This document shows positions 16,950 to 25,909 of a stretch of DNA of 36,536 nt, piece after piece (position 1 is the first letter of the stretch; each line of letters opens with the position of its first letter). The stretch spans positions 1 through 36,536 of the forward strand of contig MGDP01000126.1 in assembly GCA_001790955.1 (NCBI GenBank), read 5' to 3'. Source of the DNA: Candidatus Tectomicrobia bacterium RIFCSPLOWO2_12_FULL_69_37 (GTDB lineage Bacteria; UBA8248). Made by a program: the position numbers and the translations under genes. The notes under the pieces are model-generated. The model worked only from the letters and a program-made list of their open reading frames with translations. It had not been told where the DNA came from and ran no database searches.

Positions 16950-18473
16950 ATGAAACGCGTCGGCTGGCTGCTTGTGTTTCTTCTGCCGCTTGCGCTCTTC
17001 TCGGCCGGCGCCCACGCGGCGCCCAAGGGGAAGATCACCGCCGCCTACGGAGGCGAGCCGGAGACGTTCGACCCGCACACGGGCACGTCCTCGCCCATCC
17101 TGACCGTCCACAACAATGTCTTCGACAACCTCGTGACCATCAACCCCAGGACGGGGGATGTCGTCCCCCAGCTGGCCGAGTCCTACAAGGCGGTGAGCCC
17201 GACGACCTGGGAGTTCAAGCTCCGCAGGGGGGTGAAGTTCACCAACGGCGAGCCGGTGGACGCGGCGGCGGTCAAGTTCAGCATCGAGCGGATCATCGAC
17301 CCGAAGACGAAATCCCGCCAGATCGGCTACTTCTCGACCATCAAGAGCGTGGAGGCGGTGGACGCGCACACCGTCCGCATCCACACCAAGGCGGCCGACG
17401 CCGTCCTCCTGAAGCAGCTGACGGTGTACGGCTTCATCGCCCCGCCCAAGTACTACAGCAGCCACCCGGCGGACTACCTCGCCACGCGCCCCATCGGGAG
17501 CGGCCCCTACAAGCTGGTCCGCTGGCGGAAGCACGAGGAGATGGTCCTCGAGGCCAACCCGAACTACATGGACCCCAAGGTCCCCTACTTCAAGACCGCC
17601 GTCATCAAGTTCATCCCCGAGGCCGCGACCCGGGTGGCCGGCCTGGTGTCGGGCGACCTGGACTTCGCCGAGGGCGTGCCTCCCCAGATGGTGGAGCTGA
17701 TCAAGCGGAACCCCAAGGTGGAGGCCGTGAACTTCCTCCAGCCGCGCTCCTCGGGCCTTCTCTTCGTGACCACGAAGGGCGGCCCCATGGGTAACGTGAA
17801 GGTGCGCCAGGCCCTCAACCACGCCGTGGACGTGGACAGCATCGTGAAGAACGTCCTGAAGGGCCACGGGAGGAAGGTGCCCGTCTTCCAGACCGAGGGG
17901 ACCTTCGGCTACACCGAGGACGTGAAGACGTACCCCTATGACCCGGCCAAGGCCAAGGCCATGCTGGCGGAGGCCGGCTACCCGAACGGGTTCGAGACCG
18001 ACCTTCTCGTCCCCGTGGGGCGCTTCTTCCTGGGCAAGGAGGTGAGCGAGGCCATCGGCGGCTACCTGGAGAAGGTGGGGGTGAAGGCGAAGGTGAAGCC
18101 GCTGGAGTGGGGCGCCATGGTGCGCATCATCCGGGCGCGGCACCAGCCGGAGGTCAAGCCGTTCCTCTATTACCTGGCGCGCTTCTTCTTCATCCTCGAC
18201 GGCGATCAGGCCTACGAGGGATGGTTCTCCAGCAAGTCCGCCTTCGGCAGCTTCAAGGATCCCGAGGTGGACCAGATCCTCGCCGAGGGCCGCTCCACCA
18301 CCGACCCCCAAAAGCGCCTGGCCGTCTATCACCGCCTGAACCAAGTCATCAAGGAGAAGGCCCCGATGATCTTCCTCTTCCAGGAGGGGACGATCAACGG
18401 AAAGAAGAAGGACATCGACTGGCGGCCGCGGATCAACGGCTTCCCGCTCGTCCGGGACGCGGCCGGCAAGTAA
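16950..18473 (+). CDS. ABC transporter substrate-binding protein, family 5
   Basis: Exported binding protein of 507 residues for a peptide- or opine-class importer. The signal peptide is MKRVGWLLVFLLPLALFSAGAHA, with an AHA cleavage site before APKGK. Family features are GEPETFDPHTG, LAESYKAVSPTTWEFKLRRGVKF, GSGPYKLVRWRKHEEM and VRQALNHAVDVDSIVKNVL. The strong ribosome site GAGGAGGAGAG is directly upstream. Unlike the paralogue at 9068-10594, it is followed at once by two matching permease genes, so it is the cognate receptor of that transporter. Substrate unknown. Confidence 0.93.
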   Translation: MKRVGWLLVFLLPLALFSAGAHAAPKGKITAAYGGEPETFDPHTGTSSPILTVHNNVFDNLVTINPRTGDVVPQLAESYKAVSPTTWEFKLRRGVKFTNGEPVDAAAVKFSIERIIDPKTKSRQIGYFSTIKSVEAVDAHTVRIHTKAADAVLLKQLTVYGFIAPPKYYSSHPADYLATRPIGSGPYKLVRWRKHEEMVLEANPNYMDPKVPYFKTAVIKFIPEAATRVAGLVSGDLDFAEGVPPQMVELIKRNPKVEAVNFLQPRSSGLLFVTTKGGPMGNVKVRQALNHAVDVDSIVKNVLKGHGRKVPVFQTEGTFGYTEDVKTYPYDPAKAKAMLAEAGYPNGFETDLLVPVGRFFLGKEVSEAIGGYLEKVGVKAKVKPLEWGAMVRIIRARHQPEVKPFLYYLARFFFILDGDQAYEGWFSSKSAFGSFKDPEVDQILAEGRSTTDPQKRLAVYHRLNQVIKEKAPMIFLFQEGTINGKKKDIDWRPRINGFPLVRDAAGK

Positions 18474-18542
18474 GCGCGGCACAGGCCCCATCCGGCCGGC
18501 GGGTGCCCCCGGGCATCCGGCCGGCTTGGGAGCGGAGGGCAG

Positions 18543-19460
18543 ATGGCAAGCTACACGTTCTGGCGGCTCGTGCAGGGGCTTGTGATCCTCAAGCTCGTGC
18601 TCGTCTGCGTCTTCCTCCTCCTCCACCTGACGGGCGACCCGGCGGCCGTTCTCGCGCCCGTGGACGCCACGGAGCAGGACATCACGCGCATCCGCCGCGA
18701 GCTGGGCCTGGATACCCCCCTGCACGTCCAGTACGCCCGCTTCTTCGCCGGGGCCATCCGGGGCAACTTCGGGCGCTCCTTCGAGCACGAGCAGCCGGCC
18801 TTCTGGATCGTGATGGAGCACTTGCCCGCGACGCTCGAACTGACCGCCGCGGCCTTCTTCTTCTCGGTCGCGGTGGGCATCCCGCTGGGCTGCCTGGCCG
18901 CTTACAAGGAAAACAGCCTGTTCGACCGCGTCGGCATCGGCTGGGCGGTGGTCGCCCAGGCGGTCCCCGACTTCTGGCTGGCCCTGATGATGATCATGGT
19001 TTTCTCCGTGTTTCTCGGCGCCTTGCCGGCCTTCGGGCGAGGCGGGCTCGCGCACCTCGTCATGCCGGCGTTCGCCGCCTCCACGTTCCAGGCCGCCCGC
19101 CTGGCCCGCCTCATGCGGTCGGAGATGCTGGAGGTGCTGCGGCGGGAGTACATCCTCACGGCCCGCTCGAAGGGCCTGAGCGAGAAGATGGTGCTCTTCC
19201 GGCACGCGCTGAAGAACTCGTCCATCCCGATCGTCACCGTCCTGGGGCTGGACCTGGGCATCCTCCTGGGCGGCACGGTGATCATCGAGACCGTCTTCGC
19301 CTGGCCCGGGGTGGGGCGCCTGACCGTGCAGGCCATCTACCACCGGGATTTCCCCGTGGTCCAGACGGCGGTGTTCGTCCTGGCGGCGGGGTTCGTGTTC
19401 ATCAACCTGGCGGTGGACATCCTCTACCGGGCGCTGGACCCGCGGATCGAGTACCGATGA
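18543..19460 (+). CDS. Dipeptide/oligopeptide-type ABC transporter permease, DppB/OppB family
   Basis: Inner-membrane permease, 305 residues. The N-terminal helix (QGLVILKLVLVCVFLLLHL) and the DAT-x-EQDITRIRRELGLD segment are typical of the DppB branch. A binding-protein-dependent transport signature EYILTARSKGLSEKMVLFRHAL near residues 200-220 forms the coupling loop. The LLGGTVIIETVFAWPGVGRL segment is diagnostic. ATG at 18543 follows GGAGCGGAGGGCAG. The stop overlaps the ATG of the next permease by four bases (ATGA), which indicates coupled translation. Confidence 0.94.
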   Translation: MASYTFWRLVQGLVILKLVLVCVFLLLHLTGDPAAVLAPVDATEQDITRIRRELGLDTPLHVQYARFFAGAIRGNFGRSFEHEQPAFWIVMEHLPATLELTAAAFFFSVAVGIPLGCLAAYKENSLFDRVGIGWAVVAQAVPDFWLALMMIMVFSVFLGALPAFGRGGLAHLVMPAFAASTFQAARLARLMRSEMLEVLRREYILTARSKGLSEKMVLFRHALKNSSIPIVTVLGLDLGILLGGTVIIETVFAWPGVGRLTVQAIYHRDFPVVQTAVFVLAAGFVFINLAVDILYRALDPRIEYR

Positions 19461-20359
19461 GCCGCTCCATCGATGTCATTCACGGCGGGGAATGGGCCGC
19501 GGCGGCGGCGCAATGGGCGAGGGTTCTGCGCTCCTTGCGGAGGCAGAAATCCGCGGTCCTGGGCATCGTTCTCCTGGCGCTGGCCGTCGTGGTCGCCCTC
19601 TTCGCGCCCTACCTGGCCCCGATGGACCCCGGCAGCCAAGCCCTCGGCCGGAACCTCCTGCCTCCCCTCACGGTGGCGGACGGCCGCATGTTCCTCATGG
19701 GGACCGACCACCTGGGGCGGGACATCCTGAGCCGGCTCATCTTCAGCGGGCGCGTCTCGCTCACGGTGGGCTTCTTCTCGGTCCTCTTCTCGGCGGCGAT
19801 CGGCCTGGCGATCGGCCTCGTCTCGGGCTACTACGGGGGGCGGGTGGACTTCTGCCTCATGCGCCTGGTGGACCTGGTCCTCTCCTTCCCGTTCATCCTG
19901 CTCGCGCTGGCCACCATCGCCATCCTGGGGCCCAGTATCCTCCTCATCATCGCCGTCATCTCCCTGCGCATCTGGGTGGTGTTCGCCCGCGTGGTCCGGG
20001 GGGTTTCGCTCTCGATCCGGGAGAGGGAGTTCGTCCAGGCGGCGCTGGCCCTGGGGGCGGGCGACCTCCGCGTCATCGCGCGGCACATCCTCCCCAACGT
20101 GCTCTCGCCCTGCATCATCATCGGCTCGCTCTACCTGGGGAGGATGATCATCATCGAGTCGGGGCTGAGCTTCCTGGGCCTGGGGGTCCCCCCGCCGACG
20201 CCGAGCTGGGGCGGGATGCTGAGCGAGGGGAGGAACTACATCTACACCTCGTGGTGGGTGGTGACCTTCCCGGGCCTCTCCATCATGCTCACCGTCCTGG
20301 GGAGCAACCTGGTGGGCGACTGGCTGCGCAACATCCTGGACCCGCGCCTGAGGGATTGA
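19457..20359 (+). CDS. Dipeptide/oligopeptide-type ABC transporter permease, DppC/OppC family
   Basis: Partner permease of 300 residues. It has a cytoplasmic N-terminus, a first helix SAVLGIVLLALAVVVALFAPYLAP and the DppC motif MGTDHLGRDILSRLIFSGRVSL. The coupling segment is EREFVQAALALGAGDLRVIARHILPN, and the C-terminal GLSFLGLGVPPPTPSWGGML is nearly invariant in this family. The long open frame upstream within the previous genes is a shadow; the true start is the ATG overlapping the preceding stop. No DppD/DppF ATPase genes follow: the next gene encodes an acyl-CoA dehydrogenase, so the energising subunits must be encoded elsewhere. Confidence 0.94.
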   Translation: MSRSIDVIHGGEWAAAAAQWARVLRSLRRQKSAVLGIVLLALAVVVALFAPYLAPMDPGSQALGRNLLPPLTVADGRMFLMGTDHLGRDILSRLIFSGRVSLTVGFFSVLFSAAIGLAIGLVSGYYGGRVDFCLMRLVDLVLSFPFILLALATIAILGPSILLIIAVISLRIWVVFARVVRGVSLSIREREFVQAALALGAGDLRVIARHILPNVLSPCIIIGSLYLGRMIIIESGLSFLGLGVPPPTPSWGGMLSEGRNYIYTSWWVVTFPGLSIMLTVLGSNLVGDWLRNILDPRLRD

Positions 20360-20463
20360 GGCCGGCGGGCCGGATTGGGGGGAGGAGCGGGGACATTCAT
20401 TCCGGCCCGTGGGATCCGGCGGCGGAGGGGATCGGGCCGATTTCGCTTGGGAGGCGCAGGGCC

Positions 20464-21708
20464 ATGCTCGACGCATATCTGACCGAAGAGCAAGTGTTCT
20501 TGCAGCAGCTGGCGCACGACTTCGCGGAGAAGGAGATCCGGCCCATCGCCATGGAGCTGGACCACAACCCCGACCCAGCCCAGTCCGCCTACATGGACCG
20601 CATCCTGGAGAAGGCGGACAAGGTGGGCCTGCGGACCATGCCCATCCCCGAGGAGTACGGCGGCGGGGGGATCGACAGCCTCTTCACCCAGTGCCTCGTG
20701 GGGGAGGAGCTCGGCTGGGGCGACCGGGGCGTGGGGGGGATGCTGCTCTCCGCGAGCAAGATCACCCACCTCCTGATGTCGGACCTCGCCACCCAGGAGC
20801 AGCGCGACAAGTGGCTGCGGGCCTACGTCGCCGACCCCAAGTTCCTCATCTCCCAGGCGATGACCGAGGACGAGACGGGCTCGGAGAACCTGCTTCCCTA
20901 TGACGGGGTGGACGGGGGGTTCCGCACCCGGGCGGTGCGCGAGGGCGACTGCTACGTCGTCAACGGCCTGAAGCGCTTCATCTCGAACGTGGGCTACGCG
21001 AAGCTCAACTTCGTCTATGTCCGCACCGATCCGGCGAAGAGCGTCCTCGACGGCGTGACCCTGCTGATGGTCCCGATCGACACCCCGGGCCTCAAGTTCG
21101 GGCGGGTCTTCGACAAGATGGGCTACCGGCTCAACCTGAACCGGGAGATGATCTTCGAGAACGCCAGGGTGCCCGTCGAGAACCGGCTGGGGCCCGAGAA
21201 CTACGGCATCATCAACATCAACAAGCACCTCCGGGGCGGGGACGGCCTCATCAACGCGGCCGCCATGGTGGGGCTCGCCCGGGCGGCCTACGAGGCGGCC
21301 ATGGAATATGCGTCCAGCCGCGTGGCGTCCGGGAAGGCCATCATCCACCACCAGGCCATCGGCTTCAAGCTGGTCGAGATGTACACGGCGATCAACGCGG
21401 CCCGGTCCTACGTGTGGCAGGCGGCCCGCGCGGTGGACGGCCGGGACAAGGTGCCGATGGACTGGAAGCTGCCGGGCTCGGCCAGCTACTTCGCCCACGA
21501 GGCGGCCTGCGAGGTGACCCGGGCCGCCATGGAGGTCCACGGCGGGATGGGCGTCATGCGCGACATGCCCATCGAGATGTACCTGCGGAACGCCTACAAC
21601 ATGCTCCACAGCGACGGCGGGATCATCATGAAGAAGCTCAAGGTGATGAAGCAGATGGAGGCCGGCGTCCACGCCGGCAACGGCGCGGGGATGCGGGTGA
21701 CCTTCTAG
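20464..21708 (+). CDS. Acyl-CoA dehydrogenase family protein with non-canonical catalytic region
   Basis: FAD-dependent acyl-CoA dehydrogenase fold, 414 residues. The N-terminal helical domain runs to about residue 125. The beta domain contains the FAD-binding ISQAMTEDETGSEN and NGLKRFISNVGYA. The C-terminal helical domain contains SRVASGKAIIHHQAIGFKL and VHGGMGVMRDMPIEMYLRN. The segment that normally carries the catalytic glutamate (consensus Tyr-Glu-Gly-Thr) reads MLHSDGGI, and the alternative isovaleryl-type position in the earlier helix reads RGGDGLIN. Neither has an obvious catalytic Glu. It may act on an unusual thioester or as a non-dehydrogenating flavoprotein. The ATG at 20464 begins the conserved part; the open frame upstream overlaps the permease gene. 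It follows the transporter by about 100 bases. Confidence 0.88.
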   Translation: MLDAYLTEEQVFLQQLAHDFAEKEIRPIAMELDHNPDPAQSAYMDRILEKADKVGLRTMPIPEEYGGGGIDSLFTQCLVGEELGWGDRGVGGMLLSASKITHLLMSDLATQEQRDKWLRAYVADPKFLISQAMTEDETGSENLLPYDGVDGGFRTRAVREGDCYVVNGLKRFISNVGYAKLNFVYVRTDPAKSVLDGVTLLMVPIDTPGLKFGRVFDKMGYRLNLNREMIFENARVPVENRLGPENYGIININKHLRGGDGLINAAAMVGLARAAYEAAMEYASSRVASGKAIIHHQAIGFKLVEMYTAINAARSYVWQAARAVDGRDKVPMDWKLPGSASYFAHEAACEVTRAAMEVHGGMGVMRDMPIEMYLRNAYNMLHSDGGIIMKKLKVMKQMEAGVHAGNGAGMRVTF

Positions 21709-21732
21709 GGGGTCCCGGGGGAGGGCGGTCCG

Positions 21733-22746
21733 GTGCGAGGCGCGGATGGCGGTCCCGGCGGCGGCGACGTCCGCCTGCTCATCGCCGGGGACATCGAGGT
21801 CAACCGCGGGGAGCCGGAGAAGGTCTTCGAGGGAGTGCTTCCCGAGCTGAGGGAGGCGGACCTCCGCTTCGGCGGCCTGGAGGCGTCCCTGTCGGAGAGG
21901 GGTGCCCCCGTGCAGGGCAAGATCGTCATGCGCCACCCTCCCGCGATGATCCAGGGCTACCTGGCGGGCGGCTTCGACGTGCTCGCCTTCGCCTCCAACC
22001 ACTGCCTGGATTACGGGATCGAGCCCTTCCTGGACACGCTGGAGCTCTTGGAGAAGCACGGGATCCGGCACCCGGGGGCGGGCCGGGACATCGCCGCGGC
22101 CCGGGCGCCCGCCATCCTGGAAAGGAAGGGGACGCGGATCGCCTTCCTGAGCTACCTCCTCGAGCTTCCCCTCGGCTGGGGGGCCAACCCCGCCAAGCCG
22201 GGGGTCGCCCCCCTGCGGCAGGACGCCCTCTTCGGCCCCCCCTACGTGAACGAAGAGGACCTTGAGGCCATGGCGGCTGATGTCGGACGGGCGAAGGGGC
22301 AGGCGGACGCCGTGGTCGCCTCCTTTCACTGGGGGGTGAGCCAGAGCCGGACCCTGACCCTATCCCAGAGGGCCGTGGCGCGGGCCGCGGTCGACGCGGG
22401 GGCCGGCCTCGTCATCGGGCGCCATCCCCACATCCTCCAGGGCGTCGAGGTCTACAAGGGCGCGGCCATCTTCTATGCGCTCGGGAACTTCGTCCTCGAC
22501 CACGCGCACCCGATGTTCATGCCGACGGTCAAGGAATCCATCCTGGTCCGGTGCGCGATCGACGGGAAAAAGATCGCCCGGCTCTCCTTCGTCCCCGTCC
22601 TCATCGGGGAGGACGGCCGGCCGCGCATCCTGGCGGATGGAGAGGCCCGGTGCCGGGAGATTCTTCGGGTCATGGAGGGGCTCTCGGCCAAGCTGGGCAC
22701 CCGGCTGCGCGTGAGCGGCAACGAGGCGGCGGTCTGCTTCGACTAG
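21733..22746 (+). CDS. CapA family protein (poly-gamma-glutamate synthesis/metallophosphatase-like fold)
   Basis: A 337-residue protein of the PGA_cap family, related in fold to calcineurin-type phosphoesterases. Readable motifs are LLIAGDIEVNRG near the N-terminus, GGLEASLS, ASNHCLDYG, ASFHWGVSQS, GRHPHILQGVEVYKG and IFYALGNFV. Only the enzyme core is present, without the signal anchor of capsule-type CapA. Here it may be a soluble hydrolase in amide catabolism rather than a capsule protein. The start is GTG at 21733; the ribosome site is GGAGGGCGG. It is only 24 bases after the acyl-CoA dehydrogenase gene, so co-transcription is likely. Confidence 0.86.
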   Translation: MRGADGGPGGGDVRLLIAGDIEVNRGEPEKVFEGVLPELREADLRFGGLEASLSERGAPVQGKIVMRHPPAMIQGYLAGGFDVLAFASNHCLDYGIEPFLDTLELLEKHGIRHPGAGRDIAAARAPAILERKGTRIAFLSYLLELPLGWGANPAKPGVAPLRQDALFGPPYVNEEDLEAMAADVGRAKGQADAVVASFHWGVSQSRTLTLSQRAVARAAVDAGAGLVIGRHPHILQGVEVYKGAAIFYALGNFVLDHAHPMFMPTVKESILVRCAIDGKKIARLSFVPVLIGEDGRPRILADGEARCREILRVMEGLSAKLGTRLRVSGNEAAVCFD

Positions 22747-22904
22747 GGGAGAGCGCGCGGCTGCCGGCGCGCGTTGACCGCGGCCCCGTCTTCGTGATTT
22801 TCTTTGGGAAGCGCGGAATGAGGCGGGCGTTTCGGCACACCTCAGGCACTCACCATCCTCGGCAGCCAGCGAGATCCGGCGGAATGCAACCCCAGGGGGA
22901 GCCC

Positions 22905-24650
22905 ATGGACACCTTCAACAGCGAAGTGCGCGGCGGGATGCGGATTGACTGGGACGTGCCGATCAGGATGGACGACGGCCTGGTCCTGCGCTGCGACGCC
23001 TACCGGCCCGACGCCAAGGGGAAATGCCCCGCCATCCTGAACTACGGCCCCTACGCCAAGTGGCTCCACCTGAAGGACGGCTACCCCGCCCAGTGGAAGG
23101 TGATGACCGAGAAGTACCCGGAGACGGTGCAGGGCACCTCGAACCTGTACCAGAACTGGGAGGTGGCGGACCCCGAGAAGTGGGTGCCCGACGGCTACGC
23201 CTGCGTGCGCGTGGACTCGCGCGGGGCGGGCCGCTCGCCGGGCTTCATGGAGGTGTTCTCGCCCCGCGAGGCGAAGGACCTCTACAATTGCATCGAGTGG
23301 GCGGCCAGGCAGCCCTGGTGCAGCGGCAAGGTGGGGCTGAACGGCATCTCCTACTATGCGATGAACCAGTGGCAGGTGGCCTCCCTCCAGCCGCCCCACC
23401 TCGCGGCCATGTGCGTGTGGGAGGGGGCGGCCGACTTCTACCGCGACCTCAGCCACCACGGCGGCATCTACAACATCTTCGCCGACATGTGGTACCGCGA
23501 CACCGTCACCCTGCGGCAGCACGGCCGGGGGAACCGGGACTTCCGCAGCCGGATCAACGGCGAGTGGACCTCGGGGCCCGAGACGCTCCCGGAGGAGGTG
23601 CTGGCCGCCAACCGCTGCGACTACGGGAAGGACCTCCTCGACCACCCGCTGATCGACGACTATTGGAAGGCCCGGATGCCCGACTACTCCAAGATCAGCG
23701 TGCCGCTCCTCTCGGCGGGCAACTGGGGCGGCGTGGGCCTGCACCCGCGCGGGAACTTCGAGGGGTTCCTCCGCGCGGCGGCGAAACAGAAGTGGCTCGA
23801 GGTGCACGGCCTCGACCACTTCACCCACTTCTACACCGACTACGGCGTGGCGCTCCAGAAGAAGTTCTTCGGCCACTTCCTCAAGGGCGAGAAGACCGGC
23901 TGGGAGAAGCGGCCCAGGGTCACCCTCCAGGTGCGCCACCCCGGCGAGAAATTCGTCGAGCGGGCCGAGAACGAGTGGCCCCTCGCGCGGACCAAGTGGA
24001 CCAAGTTCCACCTCAACTTGGCCGACCTGACCCTGTCCGCCAGGAAGGCGGGGGGGGCGGGGAAGGCCGCCTACGAGGCGATGGGCGACGGCCTCCTCTT
24101 CCTCACCCCGCCGCTCAAGGAGGAGACCGAGATCACCGGCCCCGCGGCGGCCAAGCTCTTCATCTCCTCCGAGACCCGGGACGCGGACCTCTTCCTCGTC
24201 CTGCGCGTGTTCACCCCGGACATGAAGGAAATCACCTTCCAGGGCTCGAACGACCCGCACACCGCCGTCGGGCACGGCTGGTTGCGCGCCTCGCACAGGA
24301 AGCTCGACCCGGAGAAGAGCCTGCCCTACCGCCCCTACCACACCCACGACGAGAAGCAGCCCTTGAAGCCCGGCCAGGTGTACGAGCTTGACGTGGAGAT
24401 CTGGCCGACCTCCATCGTCGTGCCCAAGGGCTACCGGATCGGCCTCGCCGTCCGGGGCCGGGACTACGTCTACCCCGGCTTCGAGCAGCCGCCGATGCCG
24501 GTCAGCGGGCGGATCTACTCCGGCGTGGGACCCTTCCGCCACGACAACCGGCGGGACCGCCCGCTGGACGTCTTCGGCGGGAAGGTGACCCTCCACGCCG
24601 GGCCGGGCCGGCAGCCCTACCTGCTGCTGCCCATCATCCCGGCGAGGTAA
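22905..24650 (+). CDS. CocE/NonD family serine hydrolase (X-Pro dipeptidyl-peptidase S15-like)
   Basis: A 581-residue alpha/beta hydrolase with the three-part build of cocaine esterase and glutaryl-7-ACA acylase. An N-terminal catalytic core (PIRMDDGLVLRCDAYRPDA) comes first, and VRVDSRGAGRSPGF is the usual segment before the nucleophile. The nucleophile serine is in GLNGISYYAMNQW, a helical insertion follows, and the histidine is in VHGLDHFTHFY. A C-terminal jelly-roll starts at about residue 400 (EITGPAAAKLFISSETRDADLF). The start ATG at 22905 has AGGGGGAG upstream; an in-frame ATG at 22884 is less favoured. It probably hydrolyses an ester or amide. No signal peptide is seen, so it is cytoplasmic. 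The gene ends at a strong bidirectional terminator. Confidence 0.9.
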   Translation: MDTFNSEVRGGMRIDWDVPIRMDDGLVLRCDAYRPDAKGKCPAILNYGPYAKWLHLKDGYPAQWKVMTEKYPETVQGTSNLYQNWEVADPEKWVPDGYACVRVDSRGAGRSPGFMEVFSPREAKDLYNCIEWAARQPWCSGKVGLNGISYYAMNQWQVASLQPPHLAAMCVWEGAADFYRDLSHHGGIYNIFADMWYRDTVTLRQHGRGNRDFRSRINGEWTSGPETLPEEVLAANRCDYGKDLLDHPLIDDYWKARMPDYSKISVPLLSAGNWGGVGLHPRGNFEGFLRAAAKQKWLEVHGLDHFTHFYTDYGVALQKKFFGHFLKGEKTGWEKRPRVTLQVRHPGEKFVERAENEWPLARTKWTKFHLNLADLTLSARKAGGAGKAAYEAMGDGLLFLTPPLKEETEITGPAAAKLFISSETRDADLFLVLRVFTPDMKEITFQGSNDPHTAVGHGWLRASHRKLDPEKSLPYRPYHTHDEKQPLKPGQVYELDVEIWPTSIVVPKGYRIGLAVRGRDYVYPGFEQPPMPVSGRIYSGVGPFRHDNRRDRPLDVFGGKVTLHAGPGRQPYLLLPIIPAR

Positions 24651-24672
24651 CCGGAGGGCGTTGGACCGCGGG

Positions 24673-24711
24673 AAAAAAGGGGGCTCCCCCCGCGGGCGGA
24701 GCCCCCTTTTT
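24673..24711. terminator. Bidirectional intrinsic terminator between convergent genes
   Basis: A perfect 9-bp stem, GGGGGCTCC (24679-24687) with GGAGCCCCC (24698-24706), is flanked by A6 on the left and T5 on the right. It therefore works as a rho-independent terminator in both directions. It serves the CocE-type hydrolase on the plus strand and overlaps the stop codon of the CMD-family gene on the minus strand. Confidence 0.88.
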
Positions 24712-25606
24712 ATGTTTTCTGGCGGTCCAGCGCCTCGAACGCCCGCTTGGCCGCCCGGATCCCCTGGTTCGTCTTGGAGAGCCCGATGCAGGGGGAGCAC
24801 TGGGCGATCGCCTCGACCACCTCCCCGCGCGTCAGCCCTGCGTTCAGGGCGCTCCGCACATGCCACTCCAGCTCGTTCTCGCACTGGTTCGCGGTCGAGG
24901 CGGCGATGACGATGAGCTCCCGCGTCTTCATGTCCAGCAGGGGCGTGTTCCAGGCCAGGCCGAAGCAGGACTCCAGGATGGCCTGGTTGTGGGCCGGGGA
25001 GATGCGGTAGAGCCCGTCGTCCGCCTGGCCGCCCGCGCCGTAGATGCCGATCCTGCGGCGGACCTCGAAGGCCTTGCGGAGCCGCTCCCCCACGTCCGGG
25101 CGCAGGTCCACCTGGGAGAGCAGGCGGTCCCCCGCCTCCTCCGCCTCGGCGTCCGCCGGGTTCTCGGGAGCCTTCGCGAACGCGCAGCCCGCCTTCTCGA
25201 AGGCCCGGAGGGCGGCCTTGAACGCCAGGTTGGCCCTGGGAATCCCGATGTAAGGGGAGAGCTGGGTGAGCATCTCGACGATCTCCTCGCGGGTCCAGCC
25301 CAGGTTCAGGGCGGCGCGCACGTGCCACTCCACCTCGTCGTCGAGCTGGAGTGCGGCCAGGGCGCTCAGGGCGACCACCACGCGCTGCTTGAGGCCGAGG
25401 AGGGGCTGGCCCCAGACGATGCCGTAGCAGTACTCGAACATGGCCTGGGCGTGGACGGGCGCGAACCGCCAGAAGCCCCGCTCGTCCTGCCCGCCCCGCC
25501 CGAAGATCCCCAGCGCCTTGCGGACCTCGATCGCCCGCCGGACGCGCGCCTCGCCGTCCGGGCCGTGGTCGACGTGGGCCACGATCCGGTCCCTGGTCTC
25601 GTCCAT
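24710..25606 (-). CDS. Tandem carboxymuconolactone decarboxylase (CMD) family protein
   Basis: A 298-residue protein built from two homologous halves of about 145 residues. Each has the elements RR or RK-x-x-GI(F/Y)G-x-GGQ, an H-x-Q-AM/AI(L)E segment, then EWHVRAALNLGWTREEIVE (first half) or EWHVRSALNAGLTRGEVVE (second half). The halves end in P-Y/C-IGI/L. The AhpD-type C-x-x-C redox pair is absent; the position before the conserved His is Trp. That places it closer to PcaC-like decarboxylases than to peroxidase-type AhpD. The ATG at 25606 has GAGAGGAG before it; a 29-residue Arg/Gly-rich upstream extension is rejected. It is divergent from the E1 alpha gene across a 303-base intergenic region. 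Confidence 0.86.
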   Translation of the reverse strand: MDETRDRIVAHVDHGPDGEARVRRAIEVRKALGIFGRGGQDERGFWRFAPVHAQAMFEYCYGIVWGQPLLGLKQRVVVALSALAALQLDDEVEWHVRAALNLGWTREEIVEMLTQLSPYIGIPRANLAFKAALRAFEKAGCAFAKAPENPADAEAEEAGDRLLSQVDLRPDVGERLRKAFEVRRRIGIYGAGGQADDGLYRISPAHNQAILESCFGLAWNTPLLDMKTRELIVIAASTANQCENELEWHVRSALNAGLTRGEVVEAIAQCSPCIGLSKTNQGIRAAKRAFEALDRQKT

Positions 25607-25909
25607 CCGCTCCTCTCCTCTCCGGTTGCGTCCGGGGCCTGGCCCGGGCCCGCGCTCACCGCGGGCTGTCCGAGGGACTGTACTCCGAAACATCGGCCAA
25701 AATCAATCATTTACAGTTGCCTGGCGCCGCGGGGGGCCGGGCGCGGGACGGTGCGGCCCAGCAGGCGGCCGAGCCCCGGCGGGAGGCCCCGCCCGGCGTT
25801 GGAGGGGCACGCCACTTCTGGCAGAATCCCCCCATCGATTCCAGGCAGGGCCTTGCGGCCGGGTTCCGGGGCATCCCGTGCCCTCCAGCGGCTGCGGAAA
25901 GGACGAGCG
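25607..25909. other. Divergent intergenic region between the CMD-family and E1 alpha genes
   Basis: About 300 bases with no gene. The only AT-rich patch is near 25688-25718 (around AAAATCAATCATTTACAG) and probably contains promoter elements, but I could not define convincing -35/-10 pairs. The rest is GC-rich and unremarkable. Confidence 0.4.

Noticed and set aside
16896-19343. An 815-residue open frame on the minus strand
   Set aside because: It is antisense to the family 5 binding protein and DppB genes, with His/Asp/Leu-rich low-complexity translation and no recognisable domains.
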